In this document: positions 1 to 8,371 of the stretch, piece by piece
Position numbering within the stretch: the first letter of the stretch is position 1
How the letters are laid out: each line of letters opens with the position of its first letter
Made by a program: the position numbers and the translations under genes
Notes under the pieces: model-generated
What the model saw: the letters and a program-made list of their open reading frames with translations, nothing else
What the model was told of the DNA's origin: nothing
Databases searched by the model: none
NCBI RefSeq assembly: GCF_009184865.1
Contig: NZ_CP045096.1
Span: 7,936,001-8,000,000 of the forward strand
DNA: 64,000 nt
Direction of reading: 5' to 3'
Origin: Streptomyces phaeolivaceus
GTDB lineage: Bacteria > Actinomycetota > Actinomycetes > Streptomycetales > Streptomycetaceae

Positions 1-7
1 CGACGGT

Positions 8-385
8 GTGAGCGACGACGGACCGGAACCCGACGAGATGTCCGGGCCGGAGGTCGAGGTCGAACTGCGCCCCCAGCGCAGGCTGCGGCTCTGGCAGCTC
101 GCGCCCATCGTGGGCCTGGCCGCGGTCGGCTCCCTGATGTTCGCCTTCCCGCTCGCCTTCGAGTTCGGTGACGGCGGTGCCGTGGTCGCCATGCTCGGCC
201 TGCTGATCTGCGCCACCGCGGCCGGCTGGGGCATGATGGCCGCCCGCCGGGTCGGTTACACGTGGCCCGGTCTGCCCGCCCGGGGCTCCGGCCGCCGCCC
301 CGACTGGCGCCTGGTCCTCGGCTACGCCCTGATCGTCGCCGCGGTCGCCTTCCTGGCCGTATGGCGCGTGGCCCGGCTGCGCTGA
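8..385 (+). CDS. Small conserved membrane protein
   Basis: This is a 125-residue protein with a short acidic N-terminus followed by about three hydrophobic segments: residues ~33-53, ~57-76 and ~104-119, the last ending in basic residues. I recognise no catalytic motif and cannot assign a function. It lies 46 bases before dapF on the same strand. In Streptomyces a small membrane protein of this kind sits between miaA and dapF, which would fit, but miaA itself is outside the window. The start is GTG at position 8. Because only seven bases precede it, the ribosome-binding site cannot be judged and the true N-terminus could lie upstream. Confidence 0.6.
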   Translation: MSDDGPEPDEMSGPEVEVELRPQRRLRLWQLAPIVGLAAVGSLMFAFPLAFEFGDGGAVVAMLGLLICATAAGWGMMAARRVGYTWPGLPARGSGRRPDWRLVLGYALIVAAVAFLAVWRVARLR

Positions 386-431
386 CCCGGCGCTCGGCGC
401 GTTTGTCTCCCGCACCCCCTAAAATCGAGGA

Positions 432-1301
432 ATGAGCACGCGCATCGCCTTCCTCAAGGGGCACGGCACCGAGAACGACTTCGTGATCGTCCCGGACCCC
501 GAGAACGCCATCGACCTCTCCCCGGCCGCCGTCGCCGCCCTGTGCGACCGCCGCGCGGGCCTCGGCGGCGACGGCGTGCTGCATGTCGTACGGTCCGCCG
601 CGCACTCCGAGGCGAAGGCGCTGGCGGCCGAGGCGGAGTGGTTCATGGACTACCGCAACGGCGACGGATCGATCGCCGAGATGTGCGGGAACGGCGTCCG
701 GGTCTTCGCGCGCTACCTCCTGCACGCCGGTCATGTCACCGAGGGCGACCTCGCCGTCGCCACGCGCGGGGGCGTGAAGAAGGTCCACATCGACAAGGAC
801 GGCGATGTCACGGTCGGCATGGGCCGCGCCCGGCTCCCCGAGGGCGACGTCACGGTGAGCGTGGGCGAGCGCAGCTGGCCCGCGCGCAACGTCAACATGG
901 GCAATCCGCACGCGGTGGCGTTCGTCGACGACCTCGCCCAGGCGGGCGACCTGCTCTCCCCGCCGCCCTTCGGCCCCGCCTCCGCCTACCCCGACGGCGT
1001 CAACGTCGAGTTCGTCGTCGACCGGGGCCCCCGGCACGTGGCGATGCGTGTGCACGAGCGCGGCTCCGGCGAGACCCGCTCCTGCGGCACCGGCGCGTGC
1101 GCCGTCGCCGTGGCCACCGCCCGCCGCGACGGCGCCGACCCCGCGATCACGGGAACCCCGGCGACCTACACCGTCGACGTCCCCGGCGGCACGCTCGTCA
1201 TCACCGAACGACCCGACGGCGAGATCGAGATGACCGGTCCCGCCGTGATCGTCGCCGAGGGCGAGATCGATGCCAAGTGGCTGGAATACATGGCGCGTTG
1301 A
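432..1301 (+). CDS. dapF: Diaminopimelate epimerase
   Basis: DapF interconverts LL- and meso-diaminopimelate in the cytoplasm, supplying the lysine pathway and, in Streptomyces, LL-DAP for peptidoglycan. The 289-residue protein has the two pseudo-symmetric halves of the family. Both catalytic cysteines are visible: Cys85 in the MCGNGVR motif and Cys218 in the SCGTGACA motif. The N-terminal KGHGTENDF signature is also present. The length is slightly above the usual 275-285. A TAAAAT hexamer at 420-425 and a GAGGA stretch lie just before the ATG, so the mRNA leader may be very short. The gene is followed by a 300-base gap and the RelA/SpoT homologue, as in other streptomycetes. Confidence 0.97.
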   Translation: MSTRIAFLKGHGTENDFVIVPDPENAIDLSPAAVAALCDRRAGLGGDGVLHVVRSAAHSEAKALAAEAEWFMDYRNGDGSIAEMCGNGVRVFARYLLHAGHVTEGDLAVATRGGVKKVHIDKDGDVTVGMGRARLPEGDVTVSVGERSWPARNVNMGNPHAVAFVDDLAQAGDLLSPPPFGPASAYPDGVNVEFVVDRGPRHVAMRVHERGSGETRSCGTGACAVAVATARRDGADPAITGTPATYTVDVPGGTLVITERPDGEIEMTGPAVIVAEGEIDAKWLEYMAR

Positions 1302-1600
1302 GGTGTGGTAGGGCTTGACATGGGGGTGTCCGGGGCGAGGGTTCCGTAGGCATCCAAGCCAACGGGGTGTTCAGGCGTGCGAATCCATGGCGCACCCCGG
1401 TCGGGGTGACCCGAAACCGTAAACCTCGGAACCTTCGCTCGAATGGGTGATCCGTTTCACGCTCGGCGAGAGGCGGTCGGACGGGCGTGATGGGCTCGGT
1501 AGCATCAAGCACCGGCACGGACGGGGGAACGACACGGAACCCCTGAGCCGCCGCACGCCATGGGGCACCCGTCCGCCGGTCCACGCAGCCGGAGGTGCCC

Positions 1601-3778
1601 ATGAGCGCGGAGGCCACGAACCCCGCCGTATCGCCCGCCCCTGCGCCGCCACCAGCGCACCGCAGGAAGGGCCGACCTCGTATCGACCTGCGCCGTCTGG
1701 GCCGCGCCGCACTCCTGGGCCCGACGACCCGCGACCGGATGCCCGACGCGATCAGTCATCTCGCCGACGCGCACCGCGCGCACCACCCCGACGCCGATCT
1801 CGACCCGCTGCGCCGGGCGTACGTCCTCGCCGAGTCCTCGCACCGCGGTCAGATGCGCAAGAGCGGTGAGCCGTACATCACCCACCCGCTCGCCGTGACC
1901 CTGATCCTCGCCGAACTCGGCGCGGAGACCACGACCCTGACGGCCTCTCTGCTCCATGACACCGTCGAGGACACCGATGTGACCCTCGATCAGGTGCGCG
2001 AGGAGTTCGGCGCGGAGGTCTGCTACATCGTCGACGGCGTCACCAAGCTGGAGAAGGTCGACTACGGCGCCGCCGCCGAGCCCGAGACCTTCCGCAAGAT
2101 GCTCGTCGCCACCGGCAACGACGTCCGCGTGATGTCGATCAAACTCGCCGACCGGCTGCACAACATGCGCACCCTCGGCGTGATGCGCCCCGAGAAGCAG
2201 GAACGCATCGCCAAGGTCACCCGGGACGTGCTCATCCCGCTCGCCGAACGGCTCGGCGTCCAGGCGCTCAAGACCGAACTGGAGGACCTGGTCTTCGCGA
2301 TCCTCCACCCCGAGGAGTACCGGCACACCCGCGCCCTCATCACGGAGAACGCGGCCCGGGAGAACGACCCGCTCGCCGAGATCTCCGACGAGGTGCGCGG
2401 TGTCCTGCGCGAGGCCGGCATCCAGGCCGAAGTCCACATCAGGCCCCGCCACTTCGTCTCGATGCACCGGGTCTCCCGAAAACGCGGACAGCCGCGCGGC
2501 TCCGACTTCGGACGGCTCCTGGTCCTGGTGGCCGAGGACGCCGACTGCTACGCGGTCCTCGGCGAACTGCACACCTGTCTCACCCCGGTGGTCTCGGAGT
2601 TCAAGGACTTCATCGCCGTACCGAAGTTCAACCTGTACCAGTCGCTGCACACCGCCGTCGCCCGCGGCGACGGCCAGGTCGCCGAAGTCCTCATCCGCAC
2701 CCACCAGATGCACAAGGTCGCCGAGGCCGGCGTGGTCGCGCTGGGCAATCCGTACGCCGCCCCCGTGGACGAGCAGACCGACGGACAGCGGACCGACGGC
2801 GAGGGCGAGCGCGTCGACCCCACCCGCCCCGGCTGGCTCTCCCGCCTCCTCGACTGGCAGGAGGCGGCCCCCGACGCGGACATGTTCTGGTCCACCCTGC
2901 GCGAGGACCTCGCCCAGGACCGCGAGATCACCGTGTTCCGGCCCGACGGGGGCACGTTGGGGCTCCCCGAGGGCGCCAGTTGCGTGGACGCGGCGTACGC
3001 GCAGTACGGCGAGGACGCGCACGCCTGCATCGGCGCCCGCGTCAACGGCCGCCTGGCGACGCTGAGCACGGTCCTGAAGGACGGCGACACCGTCCAGCTC
3101 CTCATGGGCCAGGACCCGGCCTCCGAGCCCTCCAGAGAGTGGCTGGAGCACGCCCACACGCCCGCCGCGCGCATCGCCATCCAGCGCTGGCTCGCCACCC
3201 ACCCCTCGCCCGCCGCCGACGCCGGGCAGGAGGAGCGCGAGGAGCGCGACGGCGCGCGCAAGGACGGGACGACCGCCCTGCGCCCCGCCCTCGACGAGCC
3301 CGCCCCCACCTCCGACACCGTCGGCGCCGTGGTCGTCGTGGACCGGCCCGAGGCGACCGTCCGGCTGGCAGGCTGCTGTACGCCCGTACCGCCCGACGAG
3401 GTCACCGGGTTCGCCGTGCGCGGGGGAGTGGTGACCGTGCACCGCGTCGAATGCGCCGCCGTGACCCGGATGAAGGGCCTGGGGCGCCCGGAGATCGAGG
3501 TGCGCTGGGGCGACACCACCGAGTTCCGGGTCACCCTCGTCGCCGAGTCCTTCCAGCGGCCCCATCTGCTCGCCGACCTCACCGAGGCCATCGCCCTCGA
3601 AGGCGTCGACATCGTCACCGCCACCGTCGAACCCCCGACCCAGCAGCGCGTCCGCCACACCTACACGCTGCAACTCCCGGACGCCGCCCACCTCCCGAAC
3701 CTGATGCGGGCCATGCGGAACGTACCGGGCGTGTACGACGTGGGCCGCGCCCAGCACCAGGCGGCGGCCACGCACTGA
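1601..3778 (+). CDS. RelA/SpoT homologue (p)ppGpp hydrolase/synthetase
   Basis: This 725-residue RSH protein controls (p)ppGpp. The N-terminal HD hydrolase domain (~55-230) is intact: the RKSGEPYITHP segment, LLHDTVED near residue 116 and RLHNMRT are all present. The synthetase domain (~260-390) is recognisable by EFKDFIAVPKFNLYQSLHT and EVLIRTHQMH but is divergent: the usual GRxKHxxSIYxK and DLxAxRV stretches read IRPRHFVSMHRV and SDFGRLLVLV, and the GVAAHW motif is GVVALG. A TGS domain (~440-505, starting ITVFRPDG) and a C-terminal ACT domain (~640-720) follow. This suggests mainly hydrolase function, as for the second RSH (rshA) of S. coelicolor, but synthetase activity is not excluded. 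The ATG start at 1601 was chosen over the GTG at 1595 because GGAGG lies six bases before it. Confidence 0.93.
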   Translation: MSAEATNPAVSPAPAPPPAHRRKGRPRIDLRRLGRAALLGPTTRDRMPDAISHLADAHRAHHPDADLDPLRRAYVLAESSHRGQMRKSGEPYITHPLAVTLILAELGAETTTLTASLLHDTVEDTDVTLDQVREEFGAEVCYIVDGVTKLEKVDYGAAAEPETFRKMLVATGNDVRVMSIKLADRLHNMRTLGVMRPEKQERIAKVTRDVLIPLAERLGVQALKTELEDLVFAILHPEEYRHTRALITENAARENDPLAEISDEVRGVLREAGIQAEVHIRPRHFVSMHRVSRKRGQPRGSDFGRLLVLVAEDADCYAVLGELHTCLTPVVSEFKDFIAVPKFNLYQSLHTAVARGDGQVAEVLIRTHQMHKVAEAGVVALGNPYAAPVDEQTDGQRTDGEGERVDPTRPGWLSRLLDWQEAAPDADMFWSTLREDLAQDREITVFRPDGGTLGLPEGASCVDAAYAQYGEDAHACIGARVNGRLATLSTVLKDGDTVQLLMGQDPASEPSREWLEHAHTPAARIAIQRWLATHPSPAADAGQEEREERDGARKDGTTALRPALDEPAPTSDTVGAVVVVDRPEATVRLAGCCTPVPPDEVTGFAVRGGVVTVHRVECAAVTRMKGLGRPEIEVRWGDTTEFRVTLVAESFQRPHLLADLTEAIALEGVDIVTATVEPPTQQRVRHTYTLQLPDAAHLPNLMRAMRNVPGVYDVGRAQHQAAATH

Positions 3779-3886
3779 CCGGCACCGGGCGGGCGGGGGC
3801 GGCCCGGCAGAGGGGGAGCCGCTCGTTCGGGTGGGGCCGCTGCGCGTCGGCGGCACGGAGCGCCGGCGTGCTGGTAGCGGTGGTCC

Positions 3887-5389
3887 ATGCCGCTCACCCC
3901 ACGCACCGGGAGCCGCCGCGTCCAGGCCGCGCTGCTCGCCTCCGCCGTCTCCGTCTGCCTGATCGCCGCGAGTGCCCCCTCACCCGCCGAACCGCTCGGC
4001 ATCGGCGACCGGCTCTTCCCGCACCTCGGCAACCCGGGATACGACGTGCGGTCGTACGACCTCGACTTCACCTATCCCGGCAGCAACAGCGAGCCGCTCA
4101 CCGCCGTCACCACGATCGACGCGCGGACGACCGCCAGGCTGGAGCGGGTCAACCTCGACTTCACCCACGGGAAGGTCGCCTCCGTGGAGGTCGACGGGGC
4201 CTCCGCCGCCTTCACGAGCGCGGGCGAGGACCTGGTGATCACCCCCCGGGCGCCGCTGCCCGAGGGCACCCGGACCCGCATCACCGTGCGGCACACCAGC
4301 GACCCCGTGTACACCGGGGACGACGAGGGCGGCTGGCTGCGGACCGCCGACGGCCTCGCGATGGCCAACCAGGCCGACGCGGCGCACGTCGTGTTCCCCT
4401 GCAACGACCACCCCTCCGACAAGGCCATGTTCACCGTCCGCATCACCGCGCCCGACGGCTACACGGCCGTCTCCAACGGCCTGGTCACCGGCACGGAACG
4501 CGCCGCCGGCAGCACCACCTGGAGCTACCGCACCCAGCACCCCATGGCCACCGAACTGGCCCAGGTCTCCATCGGCCGCTCCGCCGTCCTCCACCGCACC
4601 GGCCCGCACGGTCTGCCGGTGCGCGACGTGATCCCCGCCAAGGACCGCGAGAAGCTCGAACCGTGGCTGAGGAAGACCCCCGCCCAGATCACATGGATGG
4701 AGGACAAGGTCGGCCGGTACCCCTTCGAGACGTACGGTGTGCTGATCGCCGAGGCGCAGACGGGGTTCGAGCTGGAGACCCAGACCCTCTCCCTCTTCGA
4801 GAGGGAGTTGTTCGTCCGGCCCGAGTACCCCAAGTGGTACGTCGAGTCGATCATGGTGCACGAGCTGGCCCACCAGTGGTTCGGCAACAGCGTCAGCCCC
4901 CGCACCTGGTCCGACCTGTGGCTGAACGAGGGACACGCCACCTGGTACGAGGCCCTGTACGCCGAGGAGACCGCGGGCCGGACCCTGGAGGCGCGGATGA
5001 AGGCCGCCTACGCCTCCTCCGACCGCTGGCGGGCCGCCGGGGGACCGCCGGCCGCACCGAGGAAGCCCGCGAACGGCCAGAAGATCGGTATCTTCCGGGC
5101 GAACGTCTACGACGGGGCCGCGCTCTTCCTGTACGCCCTGCGCGAGGAGATCGGCGCCCGCGCCTTCGACCTGCTCCAGCGCGCCTGGGTCGTCGTCCAC
5201 CGGGACGGCGTCGCCTCGACCACCGACTTCCGCGACCTCGCCGCCCGGATCTCCGGACGCGACCTGGACGCCTTCTTCCACGCCTGGCTGTACGAGGTGC
5301 GGACACCGCCGATGCCCGGTCACCCCGACTGGAAGTCCGCTCCGGTGGAGACCTCCGCCGAGCGCCAGCCGGGATCCACGGGGGTGTGA
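3887..5389 (+). CDS. Secreted M1-family zinc metallopeptidase
   Basis: This is a 500-residue aminopeptidase-N-like enzyme. An N-terminal secretion signal (basic start, then a hydrophobic stretch to about residue 30 ending near SAPSPAEP) indicates export. The M1 bowl domain gives the sequences around NQADAAHVVFPCNDHP. The zinc site is HELAHQW at residues 325-331 with the third ligand in NEGHATWYE at Glu348, matching HExxH-x18-E. The exopeptidase GxMEN-type motif appears as TGFELETQT. The protein is much shorter than classical PepN (~850) and lacks the long C-terminal helical domain, as do other small actinobacterial M1 enzymes. It stands alone between rsh and hflX. Confidence 0.93.
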   Translation: MPLTPRTGSRRVQAALLASAVSVCLIAASAPSPAEPLGIGDRLFPHLGNPGYDVRSYDLDFTYPGSNSEPLTAVTTIDARTTARLERVNLDFTHGKVASVEVDGASAAFTSAGEDLVITPRAPLPEGTRTRITVRHTSDPVYTGDDEGGWLRTADGLAMANQADAAHVVFPCNDHPSDKAMFTVRITAPDGYTAVSNGLVTGTERAAGSTTWSYRTQHPMATELAQVSIGRSAVLHRTGPHGLPVRDVIPAKDREKLEPWLRKTPAQITWMEDKVGRYPFETYGVLIAEAQTGFELETQTLSLFERELFVRPEYPKWYVESIMVHELAHQWFGNSVSPRTWSDLWLNEGHATWYEALYAEETAGRTLEARMKAAYASSDRWRAAGGPPAAPRKPANGQKIGIFRANVYDGAALFLYALREEIGARAFDLLQRAWVVVHRDGVASTTDFRDLAARISGRDLDAFFHAWLYEVRTPPMPGHPDWKSAPVETSAERQPGSTGV

Positions 5390-5472
5390 CCCCGGCTGCG
5401 GAAGGGAAACAACCCGGGTGACGAGACGGGGCGTACCGTGCGACCATCTTCGGGTCGGCGACGGGAATCCCC

Positions 5473-5499
5473 GGGAATCTCCCGGAATCCCCGGACGTT
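5473..5499 (+). promoter_or_regulatory. Sigma-R type promoter upstream of hflX
   Basis: GGGAAT at 5473-5478 is followed by exactly 18 bases and GTT at 5497-5499, which matches the consensus (GGAAT-N18-GTT) of the thiol-oxidative-stress sigma factor SigR. It would give a transcript starting about 75 bases before the hflX ATG. The surrounding 5460-5500 stretch contains three GGAATC repeats, but only this one has the right spacing. Confidence 0.6.
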
Positions 5500-5580
5500 G
5501 TCGCCAATGACGGGCCGGGACCCGCAAGGGCCCACAGGTCCCGTCGCCCCTTCGGTATCCCTCATCGACGTAAGGACCCA

Positions 5581-7080
5581 ATGACCTCCTCTTCTTCCCC
5601 TTCCCAGGCCGCACAGAGCGCCTTCGCGCAGAACACCCCCGAAGGTCTTCGGGCCGATGCCCTGATGGAAGAGGACGTTGCCTGGAGCTTCGAGATCGAC
5701 GGAGAACGGGACGGCGAGCAGTTCGACCGCTCCGACCGCGCGGCCCTGCGCCGCGTCGCGGGCCTCTCCACCGAGCTGGAGGACGTCACCGAGGTCGAGT
5801 ACCGCCAGCTCCGTCTGGAGCGCGTGGTACTCGTCGGTGTCTGGACCACGGGAACCTCGCGGGACGCGGAGAACTCGCTGGCCGAGCTGGCCGCCCTCGC
5901 GGAGACCGCGGGCGCGCTCGTGCTCGACGGCGTGATCCAGCGCCGCGACAAGCCGGACGCGGCCACCTACATCGGCTCCGGCAAGGCCAACGAGCTGCGG
6001 GACATCGTCCTCGACTCGGGCGCGGACACCGTCATCTGCGACGGTGAGCTGAGCCCTGGCCAGCTCATCCACCTCGAAGACGTCGTCAAGGTCAAGGTCA
6101 TCGACCGTACGGCCCTGATCCTCGACATCTTCGCCCAGCACGCCAAGTCCCGGGAGGGCAAGGCACAGGTCGCGCTCGCGCAGATGCAGTACATGCTGCC
6201 CAGGCTGCGCGGCTGGGGTCAGTCGCTGTCCCGGCAGATGGGCGGCGGCAAGGGCGGCGGCCTCGCCACCCGTGGTCCCGGTGAGACCAAGATCGAGACG
6301 GACCGGCGGCGGATCCGCGAGAAGATGGCGAAGATGCGCCGGGAGATCGCGGAGATGAAGACCGGCCGCGAGATCAAGCGCCAGGAGCGCCGCAGGAACA
6401 AGGTGCCCTCGGTCGCCATCGCCGGCTACACCAACGCCGGCAAGTCCTCCCTGCTCAACCGGCTCACGGGCGCGGGCGTCCTGGTCGAGAACGCCCTGTT
6501 CGCGACCCTCGACCCGACCGTGCGCCGGGCCGAGACCCCGAGCGGGCGGCTGTACACGCTGGCGGACACCGTCGGCTTCGTACGCCACCTGCCGCACCAC
6601 CTCGTCGAGGCGTTCCGCTCCACGATGGAGGAGGTCGGCGACTCCGACCTGATCCTGCACGTGGTCGACGGTTCGCACCCCGCGCCGGAGGAGCAGCTGG
6701 CCGCCGTGCGCGAGGTCATCCGCGATGTGGGCGCGACGAACGTGCCGGAGATCGTGGTGATCAACAAGGCGGACGCGGCCGACCCGCTGACCCTCCAGCG
6801 GCTGCTGCGGATCGAGAAGCGGTCCATCGCCGTCTCGGCCCGCTCCGGCCAGGGCATCGAGGAACTGCTCGCCCTGATCGACGACGCGCTGCCGCGCCCG
6901 TCGGTCGCGATCGAGGCGCTCGTGCCGTACACCCACGGCAAGCTCGTCGCCCGCGCCCACACCGAGGGCGAGGTGATCTCCGAGGAGCACACCCCGGAGG
7001 GCACCCTGCTCAAGGCCCGGGTGCACGAGGAACTGGCGGCCGACCTGGCGCCGTACGTTCCGTCGGCCACCACGGCCTGA
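5581..7080 (+). CDS. hflX: GTPase HflX
   Basis: HflX is a ribosome-associated GTPase that splits or rescues stalled 70S ribosomes. The 499-residue protein has the N-terminal HflX domain with ATYIGSGKANEL and a helical linker rich in Arg/Lys (~250-275). The G domain follows: Walker A GYTNAGKSSLLN near residues 282-293, G3 DTVGFVRHLP, G4 NKAD, G5 SARSGQG. It carries an extra N-terminal tail of about 80 residues compared with E. coli HflX. A sigma-R type promoter lies ~80 bases upstream, consistent with a stress role. A strong hairpin terminator follows at 7143-7181. Confidence 0.96.
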   Translation: MTSSSSPSQAAQSAFAQNTPEGLRADALMEEDVAWSFEIDGERDGEQFDRSDRAALRRVAGLSTELEDVTEVEYRQLRLERVVLVGVWTTGTSRDAENSLAELAALAETAGALVLDGVIQRRDKPDAATYIGSGKANELRDIVLDSGADTVICDGELSPGQLIHLEDVVKVKVIDRTALILDIFAQHAKSREGKAQVALAQMQYMLPRLRGWGQSLSRQMGGGKGGGLATRGPGETKIETDRRRIREKMAKMRREIAEMKTGREIKRQERRRNKVPSVAIAGYTNAGKSSLLNRLTGAGVLVENALFATLDPTVRRAETPSGRLYTLADTVGFVRHLPHHLVEAFRSTMEEVGDSDLILHVVDGSHPAPEEQLAAVREVIRDVGATNVPEIVVINKADAADPLTLQRLLRIEKRSIAVSARSGQGIEELLALIDDALPRPSVAIEALVPYTHGKLVARAHTEGEVISEEHTPEGTLLKARVHEELAADLAPYVPSATTA

Positions 7081-7142
7081 CGGTCGTCCGGCCGGGCGGC
7101 GCTGCGGTCCGACCGTCCGCCGCACCGGCCGTCCCAGGCATG

Positions 7143-7181
7143 GCCGAAGGCCCGCCCTCCGCCGAGGGGCGGGCCTTCGGC
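7143..7181. terminator. Hairpin terminator between hflX and the converging accessory operon
   Basis: A 15-bp stem (GCCGAAGGCCCGCCC, paired with its complement ending at 7181) encloses a short loop. It lies between hflX and the leftward gene ending at 7240, so it can serve both strands. There is no U-tract, as is common in Streptomyces. Confidence 0.75.
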
Positions 7182-7239
7182 ATGTGTGCGGGAGCACCGG
7201 CCGCTTGGTGCCCCCGCACACCCCCCGTCCGCCCCCGTG

Positions 7240-8358
7240 CTACGCGGTCTTCTCCTTGACCTCGTAACCGGGGGAGGTCTCCATCTCGCTCTCGGCCATC
7301 GAGCGGGCCCGTCCGCCGTAGTAGGCGGCGATCAGTTCACCGGGGCCGTAGGCGGGGTGCCCGGCGCGCGCCCTGTTCAGCCGGACGAAGATGTTCCACT
7401 CGTCGTGGCAGCCGAGGCTGTACGAGCCGCCCGCCCGCACGGTGTAGAAGCGGACGAACTCCTTGCGCCGGGCCTCCCAGATCGCCGCGTCGTCCGGATC
7501 GGTGAGATCGAGCGTCCGCCGGCCGCCCTCGGGGCCGTCCGGGACGGTGCCGTAGTCGGTCCAGAAGTCGGGGTCGACGGCGTACCTGCGGGCGAAGTAC
7601 GACTCCACCGCCGCCACCAGCGCGCCACCGCCGCCGGAGTCCGCGCGGAAGAAGCCGTGCACGTCGTCGGGGCCGAGGAAGTAGAACGCGTCGAAGAGAC
7701 CGCCCAGTTGGAGCTTCTGGCGCGAGGACCGGCCGCCGGGCGGGTCCGTGAGGTAGTGGTCCTCGGCCAGCACCCGGGTCCACATGCGCATGTAGTCGCC
7801 GCCGGTCGGCCGGGCGGTGTCCATCAGCGCCTTGAGCGACAGGGGCCGGCCGGTCTCCCGGGAGAGCGCCTCGATGTGCCGGGCGACCAGGCCCGTGCCC
7901 TCCTTCGACTCCAGCTGGTACGCGGCCGGGTTGACGACGAAGAACCGCTCGCCCCACTCGGAGGCCAGCCGCCGGGTCACGAAGTTCGCGATCTCGGTGT
8001 TGGTCCGGAAGTGACCGCCGCCCCGCGAGGTGATCGGGCAGCTCAGATAGACGACGACACGGTCCTCGGCCTGGGCGCGGGCGATGTCCGACTGGATGAG
8101 GGCGACATGCTTCTCGAAGACGTCGAACCAGTCGCCGGTGTGCCACTCGAAACGGATGGCGGGGCCGCCGGGGACCGGGACACCGGTCTCGGTGGGCACG
8201 ACCGCCCCGGTGGGTCCGGTGGGTCCGGTGGGTCCGGTGGGTCTGGTGGGTCCGGTGGGTCCGGTGGGGGAGGAGGGCGTAGGGGGCGTGGGAGCGGGAG
8301 CTGCGTCGGTGGTCGTGGGCGCGGTGGACGTCGTGCTCAGGGTCGGGTTCTCGGGCAT
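7240..8358 (-). CDS. Unknown protein with nucleoside-deoxyribosyltransferase-like motif and GPT-repeat N-terminus
   Basis: This is a 372-residue protein, the last gene of a leftward three-gene operon. Residues ~1-60 are low complexity: Thr/Ala/Pro-rich, then a collagen-like run of Gly-Pro-Thr units encoded by six 9-bp repeats (8209-8262). The folded part begins near GPAIRFEWHTGDWFD. It contains VVVYLSCPITSRGGGH, which resembles the N-terminal Rossmann strand and P-loop-like turn of nucleoside 2-deoxyribosyltransferase/DUF4406 proteins, followed by FFVVNPAAYQLE and GLFDAFYFLGP. The rest does not match a family I know, so the enzymatic assignment is only a resemblance. It is separated by 13 bases from the upstream AhpD-like gene, so the two are very probably co-transcribed and act together. 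Confidence 0.55.
   Translation of the reverse strand: MPENPTLSTTSTAPTTTDAAPAPTPPTPSSPTGPTGPTRPTGPTGPTGPTGAVVPTETGVPVPGGPAIRFEWHTGDWFDVFEKHVALIQSDIARAQAEDRVVVYLSCPITSRGGGHFRTNTEIANFVTRRLASEWGERFFVVNPAAYQLESKEGTGLVARHIEALSRETGRPLSLKALMDTARPTGGDYMRMWTRVLAEDHYLTDPPGGRSSRQKLQLGGLFDAFYFLGPDDVHGFFRADSGGGGALVAAVESYFARRYAVDPDFWTDYGTVPDGPEGGRRTLDLTDPDDAAIWEARRKEFVRFYTVRAGGSYSLGCHDEWNIFVRLNRARAGHPAYGPGELIAAYYGGRARSMAESEMETSPGYEVKEKTA
8209..8262. repeat. Six 9-bp tandem repeats encoding Gly-Pro-Thr
   Basis: The unit GGTGGGTCC (plus strand) occurs six times in a row, one copy with a C-to-T change. Read on the minus strand it gives repeated GPT (one RPT) in the N-terminal tail of the protein at 7240-8358. 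Being in frame and of period 9, copy-number change would not break the gene. Confidence 0.9.
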
Positions 8359-8371
8359 GGTGTGTCCGTCC

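Noticed and set aside
1302..1600. Promoter for rsh from TTGACA at 1315-1320
   Set aside because: The -35 is perfect but no TAnnnT hexamer lies 16-19 bases downstream. A TAGCAT at 1500-1505 lacks a good -35. Neither is firm enough to list.
1505..3856. Very long open frames antisense to rsh, hflX, nrdJ, hrdB and parE (e.g. 1505-3856, 5320-7221, 25828-29193, 50321-52150, 53822-56143, minus strand)
   Set aside because: They mirror the third-position GC bias of the real genes on the other strand. Their translations are low-complexity Gly/Val/Leu/Arg runs without family motifs.
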